From NP936 sp002726085 (GTDB lineage Bacteria; Acidobacteriota; Vicinamibacteria; Vicinamibacterales; UBA8438): a DNA stretch of 64,000 nucleotides. Under the pieces are notes generated by a model that was not told the DNA's origin, ran no database searches, and saw nothing but the letters and a program-made list of their open reading frames with translations. The stretch's first letter is position 1; every line of letters begins with the position of its first letter. The DNA is taken from the NCBI GenBank assembly GCA_036012905.1, contig DASCQF010000105.1:1-64000 (forward strand). Reading direction: 5' to 3'. A program made the translations under genes and the position numbers. This document shows positions 16,617 through 24,120 of the stretch, piece by piece.

Positions 16617-17466
16617 AACCGAAGGTGCCGACTGCCTGGAAGTCGTCCCCGTCGTTGAACGATGCCAACGCGTCTCCAAACGCCATCAGGTGGACGCCGC
16701 CACTGACCTCCCAGGCGCCATAGGGCCCTGGCACGGGTAGCGGCAGGCTTGCCAGCAGTCCGAGGTCGGCATAGCCGAACGCGTCGTCGTTTCCGGGGCT
16801 CCCTTCGTAGTAGTCCGTCAGGCTCAGGCCGAGTATGACCGGAAATGCGAAAGACACGGGCATGCCGTCGAGGCTCAGACCCGGCTCTACCCCGATCTCG
16901 AAATAGACGCCTTCACCCGCCCCCCCGTCGGCCTGCCCGTCCAGCTCGATAGCCATCAGCACGTGCGGAGACAGTGCGAAGGCACCCAGCAACGTGCTGT
17001 CGTCGACACCCAGGCTCAGCGCCACTTCTTTCACCGTGCCGAACGAGTCGTTTGGGCTGACATACGCGGTATACGTGAGCCCGAAGTCCCAGTTGTCGAT
17101 GCCGAACGCGAAGCCGGTATAGAAGTCAGATTCATACCAGGCGCCAACGTTGGCGGCCGGTCCGTCGTTTCCGCTCGGCCCGGTGTGCAAGCTGTTCCAC
17201 TGTCCGATGGTGAACGCGATGCTGTTGAGACCCTCAGTGCCCTCGAACAGGTTGAACGTCACGTCCATGTAGGGCTGGGCGACGATCCCCGAGCGCTCCT
17301 GCTTGATGCCACGGAAGAAGTAGGCGTGGCTGAAATCGGCTCCGGTGGAAAAGGACGCCTTGCCGGTATTGCTCTGCGCCATCGCGCTGCTCGCCAGGAC
17401 TCCGCTCACGAGCGCGACCGTCGCGGCAACGCCCAGAAGTCGTATGGGTCGCCAACCAGCTGACAT
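16600..17466 (-). CDS. TorF-like outer-membrane protein (first paralogue)
   Basis: 288 residues with an N-terminal signal peptide (hydrophobic VAATVALVSGVLASSAMAQ), then alternating beta-strand segments. It opens with GADFSHAYFFRGIKQ, a signature of TorF/TIGR02001-type putative porins, and ends in an aromatic residue (FGFNIGY) as expected for barrel assembly. GGAGG precedes the ATG at 17466. It is about half identical by eye to the next gene on the same strand. Position between amtB and glnD suggests nitrogen control or uptake of a nitrogenous solute; the substrate is unknown. Confidence 0.72.
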   Translation of the reverse strand: MSAGWRPIRLLGVAATVALVSGVLASSAMAQSNTGKASFSTGADFSHAYFFRGIKQERSGIVAQPYMDVTFNLFEGTEGLNSIAFTIGQWNSLHTGPSGNDGPAANVGAWYESDFYTGFAFGIDNWDFGLTYTAYVSPNDSFGTVKEVALSLGVDDSTLLGAFALSPHVLMAIELDGQADGGAGEGVYFEIGVEPGLSLDGMPVSFAFPVILGLSLTDYYEGSPGNDDAFGYADLGLLASLPLPVPGPYGAWEVSGGVHLMAFGDALASFNDGDDFQAVGTFGFNIGY

Positions 17467-17764
17467 GTGTGTGCCTCCAGACCGCTAGCGAAGCACCGCC
17501 TCGAACCGCCCGGTCGACGTCGGCTCCGCACCGCTAGCAGGCTCTTCTTGCAGCCCCGCTACGCGGGGGCCAGACATCTCCTCGTGCCACGTAAACTTGC
17601 TTCAAACGTCAAGATCTGGCCCATGGGAAATGTCAGCCGCCCGAATGAACGGACCATCTTACCAGAGGATCGGGAACGATCGCGTCATTGGGTCGGGGGG
17701 TCGGGCGTCCGGCGAGGGTAGCGGAGGCGGATCCCCTCGCCGGACGCTCCGGCTGAGACGACGG
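17467..17764. other. 298-bp gap between the two TorF-like genes
   Basis: No gene seen. It holds a GC hairpin (CCCCGC-TAC-GCGGGG at 17554-17568) and the strong hairpin 17705-17747. A TGGCACG motif on the minus strand near 17583-17589 resembles a -24 element, but the -12 part does not fit. Confidence 0.6.
17705..17747 (-). terminator. Strong hairpin after the second TorF-like gene
   Basis: GCGTCCGGCGAGGG (17705-17718) pairs perfectly with CCCTCGCCGGACGC (17734-17747): 14 bp, 15-nt loop, starting 17 nt after the stop codon. There is no T-tract. It is a likely transcription end or 3' stabilising structure for the porin mRNA. Confidence 0.6.
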
Positions 17765-18604
17765 TCAGTAGCCGAGACTGAGACCGAACACGCCGATCGG
17801 GCGGAAGTCGTCGCCGTTGAGCGCCTCGAGCCCGTCGCCGAACACCATGAACTGGATGCCGCCGGCGATCTCCCACGACCCGTATTCCTCCGGCACGCCC
17901 GAGAGCGGGATGCTTGCCATGAGACCAACGTTGAAGAAACCGAACTTGTTGTCCTCTCCGTTCACCTCGAAGTAGTCGCTCGCGCTCAACCCCAACGTGA
18001 CCGGGACCGACAGACCAACCGGTGCGTCGTCCGGCAACGGAATCGCCGGTTCGATACCGAGCTCGACATAGGTGCCCTCGTTGGAGCCCCCGTCGGCCTG
18101 CCCGTCCACTTCGACCGCCACGGTGACCGAGGGCGACAGCCCGACCGGATCACTGATTCCGAGACTGAACGCGATCTCATGCACCGTGCCGAACGAGCCG
18201 TTTGGACTCGAGTAGGCGGTGTAGGTGGCGCCGGCCTCCCACAGGTCGGCGCCGTACCCGACACCGGCGTAGAAGTCGTTCTCATACCAGATCTGGGGAC
18301 TCGACCCGCCGTCGGGGATCCCGTGGTCAGAGTGCAGACTGCTCCAGGTTCCAGCAGTAATCGACGCATTGCCGAACGTGATGCTACCCTCGAAGAACGG
18401 CTCCGCGATGAACCCCTCAGTCTCCTGAATGATGCCGCGGAAGTAGTACTCGTTGATGAAGTCAACACCGGCGCCGAGTGAGACGTTGCCGTCGTTTTGG
18501 GCGGCCGCGGTGCTTGGCAGCAGGCCGAAGGCCACGGTCACCGCCAGGGCGATACGTGCCAGCCGGGTCGTGGCGTGTGTCAGAGATGTGCGGGTGAACG
18601 TCAT
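17765..18604 (-). CDS. TorF-like outer-membrane protein (second paralogue)
   Basis: 279 residues from the ATG at 18604, which has AGGAGG upstream. The signal peptide is ALAVTVAFGLLPSTAAAQ. The barrel begins GAGVDFINEYYFRGIIQET and ends GVFGLSLGY, matching the neighbouring paralogue in spacing (ESDFYTGFAFG versus ENDFYAGVGYG; ELDGQADGG versus EVDGQADGG). Immediately downstream of amtB, separated by 174 nt with a small hairpin, so it is a plausible outer-membrane partner expressed with the ammonium transporter. Confidence 0.72.
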   Translation of the reverse strand: MTFTRTSLTHATTRLARIALAVTVAFGLLPSTAAAQNDGNVSLGAGVDFINEYYFRGIIQETEGFIAEPFFEGSITFGNASITAGTWSSLHSDHGIPDGGSSPQIWYENDFYAGVGYGADLWEAGATYTAYSSPNGSFGTVHEIAFSLGISDPVGLSPSVTVAVEVDGQADGGSNEGTYVELGIEPAIPLPDDAPVGLSVPVTLGLSASDYFEVNGEDNKFGFFNVGLMASIPLSGVPEEYGSWEIAGGIQFMVFGDGLEALNGDDFRPIGVFGLSLGY

Positions 18605-18736
18605 TTGCCTGGTTCCTCCTGGAAGATCCCGCCCGGTGCGCTGGCGGTGTGTCGTGGGTGATTCGAAATCTACATTTATGTCGAGAACAAGACGATCTCC
18701 GACAAGGGCGTCATCGACCGAGTGCCGGTGCGCCGC

Positions 18737-18753
18737 CGGACACACGGTGTCCG
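18737..18753 (-). terminator. Hairpin after amtB
   Basis: CGGACAC-ACG-GTGTCCG is a perfect 7-bp stem with a 3-nt loop, 25 nt downstream of the amtB stop. Without a T-tract it may only attenuate readthrough into the porin gene. Confidence 0.4.
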
Positions 18754-18778
18754 ACGGTCGCACGCGGCTGTTGCCGTT

Positions 18779-20104
18779 CTAGCGGTGAGCGATCTGGAAG
18801 CCACCATAGGCTTCCATGCCGTGCTCGCTCACATCGAGGCCCGTGCGCTCTTCCTCCGGGCTTACCCGCAAACCGACTGTGGCCTTGAGGGCGAAGAAGA
18901 TGATGAGGGCTGCCGAGAAACAGAAGAGGGCGTAGGATCCGACCCCGATCAGCTGGGTCATGAACGAGTGTTCGGCGTTCGTGCTGAAGATACCGACCGC
19001 CAGTGTGCCCCAGACCCCGCACACGAGGTGAACCGAGACTGCGCCGACCGGATCGTCGATCCTTGCACGGTCGAGCAGCAGCACGGACGCCACGACGATG
19101 ACGCCCGCGACCAGACCGATGATCATGGCGGAGTTCACGCTCACCGTGTCGGCGCCGGCGGTGATGCCGACGAGACCGGCCAGCGACCCGTTGAGCACCA
19201 TCGACAGGTCCGGCTTGTGCTGCAGTGTCCAGGAGGCCGCCATTGCCCCGAGGACGCCGGCGGCTGACGCGAGCGAGGTGGTGACGAACACCAGCGACAC
19301 CAGCGCAGGATCAGCGCTCAGCACCGACCCGCCGTTGAATCCGTACCAGCCAAGCCACAGCAGAAAGACCCCGATGGTGGCGAGCGGCATGCTGTGTCCG
19401 GCGACCGGCCGAATCTTGCCGTCTACATACTTGCCCAGCCGCGGTCCCAGGACGATGATGCCGGCCAGTGCCGCCCAGCCACCAACGGAGTGCACCAAGG
19501 TGGAGCCCGCGAAGTCGTAGAAGCCCATCTGGTCGAGCCAGCCGGCGCCCCACTTCCATGACCCGGCGATCGGATAGATGAACGCCACGTAAATCGTCGT
19601 GAAAATCAGGAACGGTCCCAGCTTGACGCGCTCCGCCACCGCGCCCGACACAATCGTGGCGGCGGTGGCGGCGAACATGGCCTGGAAGATGAAGTCTGTC
19701 CAGTAGGTGTAGGCTCCGCTCGCATAGGCAATCGTGTTGCCTTCGGCGCCCGGGTCGAGCCCGAAGCCGGCGAAGCCGAAGAACTGGCCGATGCTGAAGT
19801 CGCCTGGATACATCAGGTTGAACCCGACGATCGCGTAGGTCAGCAGACCGATGGCGACGATGCCGGTGTTCTTGAAGAGGATGTTCACCGTGTTCTTCGC
19901 CTGGGTCAGCCCGCTTTCCAGTGTGGCGAAGCCCAGGTGCATGATGAAGACTAGGAACGTGGCAACCAGCATCCAGGTGTTGTTGACGGTGAACATCTCC
20001 TGCGAGACCTCATCCTGCGCGTAGGCGACGCTCGGCAGGAGCACGAGACCGAGGAGCAGGAGGGTCGTGTATCGACCGACCAATCGCGGCAACCTATTCG
20101 TCAT
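18779..20104 (-). CDS. amtB: Ammonium transporter
   Basis: Trimeric inner-membrane ammonium channel of the Amt/Mep/Rh family. It has a cleavable signal-like N-terminus (LLLGLVLLPSVAYAQ), then about eleven membrane helices. The pore twin histidines are visible in STLVHSVGGWAALAG and VSVHLVCGVWGTLA; the Amt signature SFNGGSVLSADPALVS-like region is present as YGFNGGSVLSA. I use the ATG at 20104 with GGAAGG upstream. It follows glnK by 47 nt, the conserved glnK-amtB pair in which GlnK plugs the channel when ammonium is abundant. Confidence 0.95.
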   Translation of the reverse strand: MTNRLPRLVGRYTTLLLLGLVLLPSVAYAQDEVSQEMFTVNNTWMLVATFLVFIMHLGFATLESGLTQAKNTVNILFKNTGIVAIGLLTYAIVGFNLMYPGDFSIGQFFGFAGFGLDPGAEGNTIAYASGAYTYWTDFIFQAMFAATAATIVSGAVAERVKLGPFLIFTTIYVAFIYPIAGSWKWGAGWLDQMGFYDFAGSTLVHSVGGWAALAGIIVLGPRLGKYVDGKIRPVAGHSMPLATIGVFLLWLGWYGFNGGSVLSADPALVSLVFVTTSLASAAGVLGAMAASWTLQHKPDLSMVLNGSLAGLVGITAGADTVSVNSAMIIGLVAGVIVVASVLLLDRARIDDPVGAVSVHLVCGVWGTLAVGIFSTNAEHSFMTQLIGVGSYALFCFSAALIIFFALKATVGLRVSPEEERTGLDVSEHGMEAYGGFQIAHR

Positions 20105-20151
20105 TGGTGTTTTCCTTCCGTCTGCACAATCACTGGGAATGACGTGGCCCA

Positions 20152-20490
20152 TCACAGCGCCTCGTCGCCGATCTCACCGGTTCTGATTCGTATCGCCTGT
20201 CCGACGTCGCTGACGAAGACCTTGCCGTCCCCAATCGACCCGGTGCGCGCCGCCTCGATGATCGCAGTGGTTGCAGCTTCGACCAGCTCGTCGCCGACGA
20301 CCGTGTCGAGCTTCATCTTCGGCACGAAGTCCACCGTGTATTCGGCGCCGCGGTAGATCTCGGTGTGTCCCTTCTGTCGGCCGAAGCCTTTCACTTCGGT
20401 TACGGTGAGCCCCTGGACGCCGGCCTTGGCCAGTCCGTCCCGGACCTCGTCGAGCATGTGAGGTTTGATGATGGCGCTGATTATCTTCAT
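20152..20490 (-). CDS. glnK: PII protein, GlnK type
   Basis: Second PII signal protein, 112 residues from the ATG at 20490 (MKIISAIIKPHMLDEVRDGL), placed six bases after an AGGAG. The T-loop GFGRQKGHTEIYRGAEYTV is the classical form with the uridylylation Tyr; TGSIGDGKVFV is conserved near the C-terminus. It is directly upstream of amtB and downstream of a well-matched sigma-54 promoter, so expression should rise under nitrogen limitation. Confidence 0.96.
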   Translation of the reverse strand: MKIISAIIKPHMLDEVRDGLAKAGVQGLTVTEVKGFGRQKGHTEIYRGAEYTVDFVPKMKLDTVVGDELVEAATTAIIEAARTGSIGDGKVFVSDVGQAIRIRTGEIGDEAL

Positions 20491-20606
20491 CTGCATCTCC
20501 TGGCTGCCGGTGGCGGACGCCTGCACGCCCACCGGTGATGGCTGACGACGTCGTGTTGTCTTGAGCCGCGGCCACGCACACGAGTGCACCGCCGCCAGAG
20601 GCAGGT

Positions 20607-20623
20607 AGCAAAGCTGGGGCCAG
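20607..20623 (-). promoter_or_regulatory. Sigma-54 (-24/-12) promoter of glnK-amtB
   Basis: Minus strand reads CTGGCCCCAGCTTTGCT. The invariant GG and GC are separated by exactly 10 nt, and it fits YTGGCACGRNNNTTGCW with two mismatches. It lies 117 nt upstream of the glnK ATG, giving a leader of about 105 nt. The adjacent upstream gene on the same strand is a sigma-54 activator. Confidence 0.75.
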
Positions 20624-20811
20624 CTCGAGCTGCACGATGGCATCGGGCCGTTTGCACTGTGAAACCGGGGCTGAATCGAGGCGTGCGGTTATCAGGCAGC
20701 GGTGCGGATCGACAAAATTGTAGAGCCTGGAAAACCGATCCGACGTTCATGTAGCGCCGCGCCTAGCCTGAGGCGCCGCCCCTGCCCGCCGACCTGGATC
20801 CTGGTCGTGAC
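20624..20811. other. Gap between the activator gene and the glnK promoter
   Basis: Non-coding. This is where enhancer sites for the sigma-54 activator would lie; I did not find a clear TGT-N10-ACA motif. Nothing else recognised. Confidence 0.5.
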
Positions 20812-22353
20812 CTACGATCGGTACCGGTTGCAGTCGATGTCGTACTTCTTGACCTTGTAGCTGATGATCCGCTCGGTCGATTGGAGGAGGGTGGCCGCCT
20901 TTACCCGGTTACCGCGGGTCGCTTTGAGCGTGTCCTCGATCAGATCTTTTTCGTAGGCCTCAACGGCGTCGCTGAGGGATAGGCTCATCGCGGTGCCCGA
21001 CGCCTCGCCGGTCTGGAGCGATGGCGGCAGGTCGTGCGCGTGGATGACGCTGCCATCGCAGACGAGCACCGATCGCTCGATCGCGTTCTCGAGCTCACGC
21101 ACATTTCCCGGCCAGTGATAAGCCATCAGCATGTCGATCGCCGGCGTCGAGATACGTTTCACCTGCTTGCCGTGCTCGACGGCGTAGCGCTCGAGGAAGT
21201 GATCGGCCAGCAGCAGCACGTCGGTCTTGCGTTCCCGCAGGGGGGGCACGAAGATCGCGAAGACGTTGAGCCGGTAGTGGAGATCGTTCCGGAACGTGCC
21301 GGCGGCGATCGCCTTTTCGAGGTCGGCGTTGGTTGCCGCGATGAGCCGGACGTCCACCTTGACCGGATCAGTTCCGCCCAGACGCTCGAATTCCCGCTCT
21401 TGCAGGACGCGGAGCAGCTTGAGCTGGGTCGACTGATTGAGGTCTCCGATTTCATCCAAGAACAGCGTGCCGCCCTGGGCCAGCTCGAACCGTCCCTTCT
21501 TACGCGTGCGGGCGTCGGTGAACGCTCCCTTTTCGTAGCCGAACAGCTCCGACTCGATCAGCGAGTCGGGGAGAGCCGCGCAGCTCACCTTGATGAACGG
21601 CTTCTTGGCTCGCGGCGAGTTGTAGTGGAGTGCGTGCGCGATCAGTTCCTTGCCGGTGCCCGACTCGCCGCGCACGAGCACCGTCGTGGTGGCGCCGGCC
21701 ACCTGGGCCACCTGGGCGTAGACCTCCCGCATTGGGCTGCTGGTGCCCACGATGTTGGCGAAATCGTAGCGCTGCTGGAGCTCGCCGCGCAGGTGGACAT
21801 TTTCATCGACGAGCCGCTGACGCTCCGCGTCCACCAGGTGGCTGACCCGGATGGCCTGAGCAATCATCGAGGACACGACGCCGAGGAAGCGGACGTAGTC
21901 CTGGTAGTCGCGCCCCTTCTCGAAGGGCAGATCGATGCTGATGGCGCCGACCGGTTTTTTTCGGGTCTTGATTGGCACGCAGATGAAGCTGATGTCTCGG
22001 CGCTCGAGGTCCTTGCGCCGCGCGCGATTGAGAAACATCGGCTCCTTGCTGGCACGCGGGACGATCACCGGTTTGCCGCTCTCGACGACTCGGCCCGTCA
22101 CTCCTTCGCCGACCGCGTAGCAGGCCGATTGTCCCTCCTTGGTGAGGCCTTCGGCCGCTTCCACATGGAGCAGTCCGGTATCGGGGCTCAAGAGGGTGAC
22201 CGAGCTGCACACGACGCTGTATCGTCGGTCGAGAAGCTGCAGCACGCGCTGGAGCGCCGCCCGCAGGCTGGACCCGCCCGCCAGCGCGTCGTTGATCTCG
22301 GCCAGCGCGGTCAATCGGGAGGCGTCGTGTGAGATGGCGCGTTCTTTGGCCAC
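20812..22353 (-). CDS. NifA-like sigma-54-dependent transcriptional activator
   Basis: 513 residues: N-terminal GAF sensor domain (about 15-170), AAA+ ATPase (about 205-430) and C-terminal Fis-type helix-turn-helix (LEDTLKATRGNRVKAATLL-like, about 470-505). Walker A is GESGTGKE and Walker B GGTLFLDEIGD. The sigma-54 contact loop is GAFTDA rather than GAFTGA, a variant known in functional members. No nif genes are present, so the probable target is the glnK-amtB promoter just downstream and perhaps other nitrogen promoters. Start is GTG at 22353 without a strong ribosome site. Confidence 0.88.
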   Translation of the reverse strand: MAKERAISHDASRLTALAEINDALAGGSSLRAALQRVLQLLDRRYSVVCSSVTLLSPDTGLLHVEAAEGLTKEGQSACYAVGEGVTGRVVESGKPVIVPRASKEPMFLNRARRKDLERRDISFICVPIKTRKKPVGAISIDLPFEKGRDYQDYVRFLGVVSSMIAQAIRVSHLVDAERQRLVDENVHLRGELQQRYDFANIVGTSSPMREVYAQVAQVAGATTTVLVRGESGTGKELIAHALHYNSPRAKKPFIKVSCAALPDSLIESELFGYEKGAFTDARTRKKGRFELAQGGTLFLDEIGDLNQSTQLKLLRVLQEREFERLGGTDPVKVDVRLIAATNADLEKAIAAGTFRNDLHYRLNVFAIFVPPLRERKTDVLLLADHFLERYAVEHGKQVKRISTPAIDMLMAYHWPGNVRELENAIERSVLVCDGSVIHAHDLPPSLQTGEASGTAMSLSLSDAVEAYEKDLIEDTLKATRGNRVKAATLLQSTERIISYKVKKYDIDCNRYRS

Positions 22354-22426
22354 TGGGTCGCCGGTGTGTGGTTGCCGATCAGGACGACGGGGTTGGGCTG
22401 TCTCGGAGAGCGGATTGTAAGACAGA

Positions 22427-22489
22427 GGCCAGCGAAGCCGTCCGGCTCCTCCTGTCTCCTGTCTCCTGCCTCCTGCCTCCTGCCTCTTT
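22427..22489 (-). repeat. Dispersed heptamer array plus hairpin, copy D
   Basis: Inverted copy: GGCCAGCGAAGCCGTCCGGC hairpin part (22427-22446) then CTCCTGT/CTCCTGC heptamers up to about 22489. It lies between the gltD stop and the activator gene. Confidence 0.9.
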
Positions 22490-22500
22490 GAGGGTTCGTC

Positions 22501-23949
22501 CTACGGCACCGGCATGGGAAGCTGCGTTTCGCCCATCAGATGGCGGTCGATGCCAGCCGCGGCGCTACGGCCTTCGGCGATCGCCCACACGATCAGCGAC
22601 TGGCCGCGCTGCATGTCGCCGGCGGTGAACACCCCGTCGACGCTCGTCATCCAGTTGGCGTCCCGCGCCACGTTGCCGCGGTCGGTGAGCGTAACGCCGA
22701 GCTGGTCCAGGAGCCCGTCGCGTGTGGGTCCGAGGAAGCCCATCGCCAGCAGGACGAGGTCGACCTCCAACTCGAACGCGCTACCTGGCACTGACGTGAA
22801 AGCGAGACGCCCGTTCTCCCGCGTCATCTCGACTTTGCAACCGTGCAGCTTCGTCACCCGCCCAGCCTCATTGCCGGTGAACCGCTCTGTGGAGACCGAG
22901 TATACGCGCTCGCCACCCTCTTCGTGCGCCGTGCTGACACGGAAGATGTTTGGCCATTCCGGCCATGGGTTGGTCTCGTCCCGCTGGTCCGACGGTCGCG
23001 GCAGCAGCTCGAACTGATGGATCGATTGCGCGCCATGCCGGTGGGCAGTGCCAAGGCAGTCGGCGCCGGTGTCGCCTCCGCCGATGATCACGACGCGTTT
23101 GTCTTTCGCCGTGATGAACTCGTCGTCGGCGACCACGTCGCCTTCGCAGCGTCGGTTCTGCTGGACCAGATATTCCATCGCGGAGTGGACGCCGCTGAGC
23201 TCGCGTCCGGGCACCGCGAGGTCGCGCGGTTGGCCGGCGCCGCCGGCAAGCAACATCGCGTCGAACTCCCGTCTCAGCGTGTCGGCTGGCACCGTGACGC
23301 CGACGTCGCTGTTGACCTGAAACGTGACACCCTCCGCTTCGAGGATGGCCAACCGGCGGTCCAGGAAGCGTTTTTCCATCTTGAAGGCCGGGATGCCGTA
23401 GCGCAAGAGACCGCCGATCCGGTCCGAACGCTCGAACACTGTGACCCGGTGACCAGCCCGGTTGAGCTGGTCGGCTGCGGCAAGACCGGCCGGTCCGGAT
23501 CCGACAATCGCCACCATCTTCCCGGTGCGTGTCGTCGGGGCCTCCGGGCGGACCCAGCCTTCCTCGAAGGCGCGCTCCACGATGGCGAGCTCGATCGACT
23601 TGATCGTCACGGCGTCCCGGTCGATCGCGAGCACACACGAGCCTTCGCACGGCGCCGGGCACAATCGTCCGGTCCACTCCGGAAAGTTGTTGGTCTTGTG
23701 CAGACGGTCAATGGCCGGTTGCCACTTGGCCCGGTAGACGAGGTCGTTCCAGTCGGGGATGAGGTTGCCGAGCGGGCACCCCTCGTGACAGAACGGGATC
23801 CCGCAATCCATGCAGCGCGCGCCTTGCGCGCGCAGATCTCTGGTGGCGTAGGGAAGATCCACCTCGCGCCAGTCGTGGACCCGCTCCTCGACGGGACGGG
23901 TCGACCGGTGCTGTCGGTCGATCTCGATGAATCCTTTGAGTCTGCCCAT
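22501..23949 (-). CDS. gltD: Glutamate synthase small subunit
   Basis: Transfers electrons from NADPH through FAD and [4Fe-4S] clusters to the GltB subunit. 482 residues from ATG 23949 (MGRLKGFIEIDRQ). Cys motifs are visible in CMDCGIPFCHEGCPLGN and CPAPCEGSCVL. FAD-binding GSGPAGLAAAD lies near residue 150 and the NADPH-binding GGGDTGADCLG near residue 290. A GTG four codons upstream is the alternative start. It follows gltB by 171 nt, longer than usual, with a possible internal promoter in the gap. Confidence 0.96.
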   Translation of the reverse strand: MGRLKGFIEIDRQHRSTRPVEERVHDWREVDLPYATRDLRAQGARCMDCGIPFCHEGCPLGNLIPDWNDLVYRAKWQPAIDRLHKTNNFPEWTGRLCPAPCEGSCVLAIDRDAVTIKSIELAIVERAFEEGWVRPEAPTTRTGKMVAIVGSGPAGLAAADQLNRAGHRVTVFERSDRIGGLLRYGIPAFKMEKRFLDRRLAILEAEGVTFQVNSDVGVTVPADTLRREFDAMLLAGGAGQPRDLAVPGRELSGVHSAMEYLVQQNRRCEGDVVADDEFITAKDKRVVIIGGGDTGADCLGTAHRHGAQSIHQFELLPRPSDQRDETNPWPEWPNIFRVSTAHEEGGERVYSVSTERFTGNEAGRVTKLHGCKVEMTRENGRLAFTSVPGSAFELEVDLVLLAMGFLGPTRDGLLDQLGVTLTDRGNVARDANWMTSVDGVFTAGDMQRGQSLIVWAIAEGRSAAAGIDRHLMGETQLPMPVP

Positions 23950-24120
23950 CAGAACTAACACATCGGCGGCACTGGTCGACGACTCTCCCCGCGTCGAAGT
24001 GCGGCGCGGAGACGAGCCCCCTCATCCGACCGTGACACGAAACCCCTAATATAACAGATACTCTGCCGAGCCAGGTGCGCAGAAGCGCAGTGCGTGATGA
24101 GCGGAGAAGAGAGTGCCCGT
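23950..24120. other. gltB-gltD gap with possible internal promoter
   Basis: The minus strand carries TATATT at 24048-24053 that could be a -10 box for gltD, and a small hairpin TGCGC-AGAA-GCGCA at 24076-24089. No -35 is convincing. Confidence 0.3.

Noticed and set aside
17574..17590. TGGCACG motif upstream of the first TorF-like gene as a second sigma-54 promoter
   Set aside because: The -24 half is good but the -12 position reads GATGT and the GG-N10-GC spacing is broken.
20812..22353. Naming the sigma-54 activator nifA
   Set aside because: Domain order and sequence resemble NifA but no nitrogenase genes are in the window and glnK-amtB is the evident target.
22843..23958. Long plus-strand ORF (371 codons) antisense to gltD; similar long antisense ORFs at 12070-13479, 24094-25863, 40771-42513 and 43095-44555
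   Set aside because: They mirror well-supported genes in GC-rich sequence, have no family resemblance and no ribosome sites; they are shadows of codon bias.
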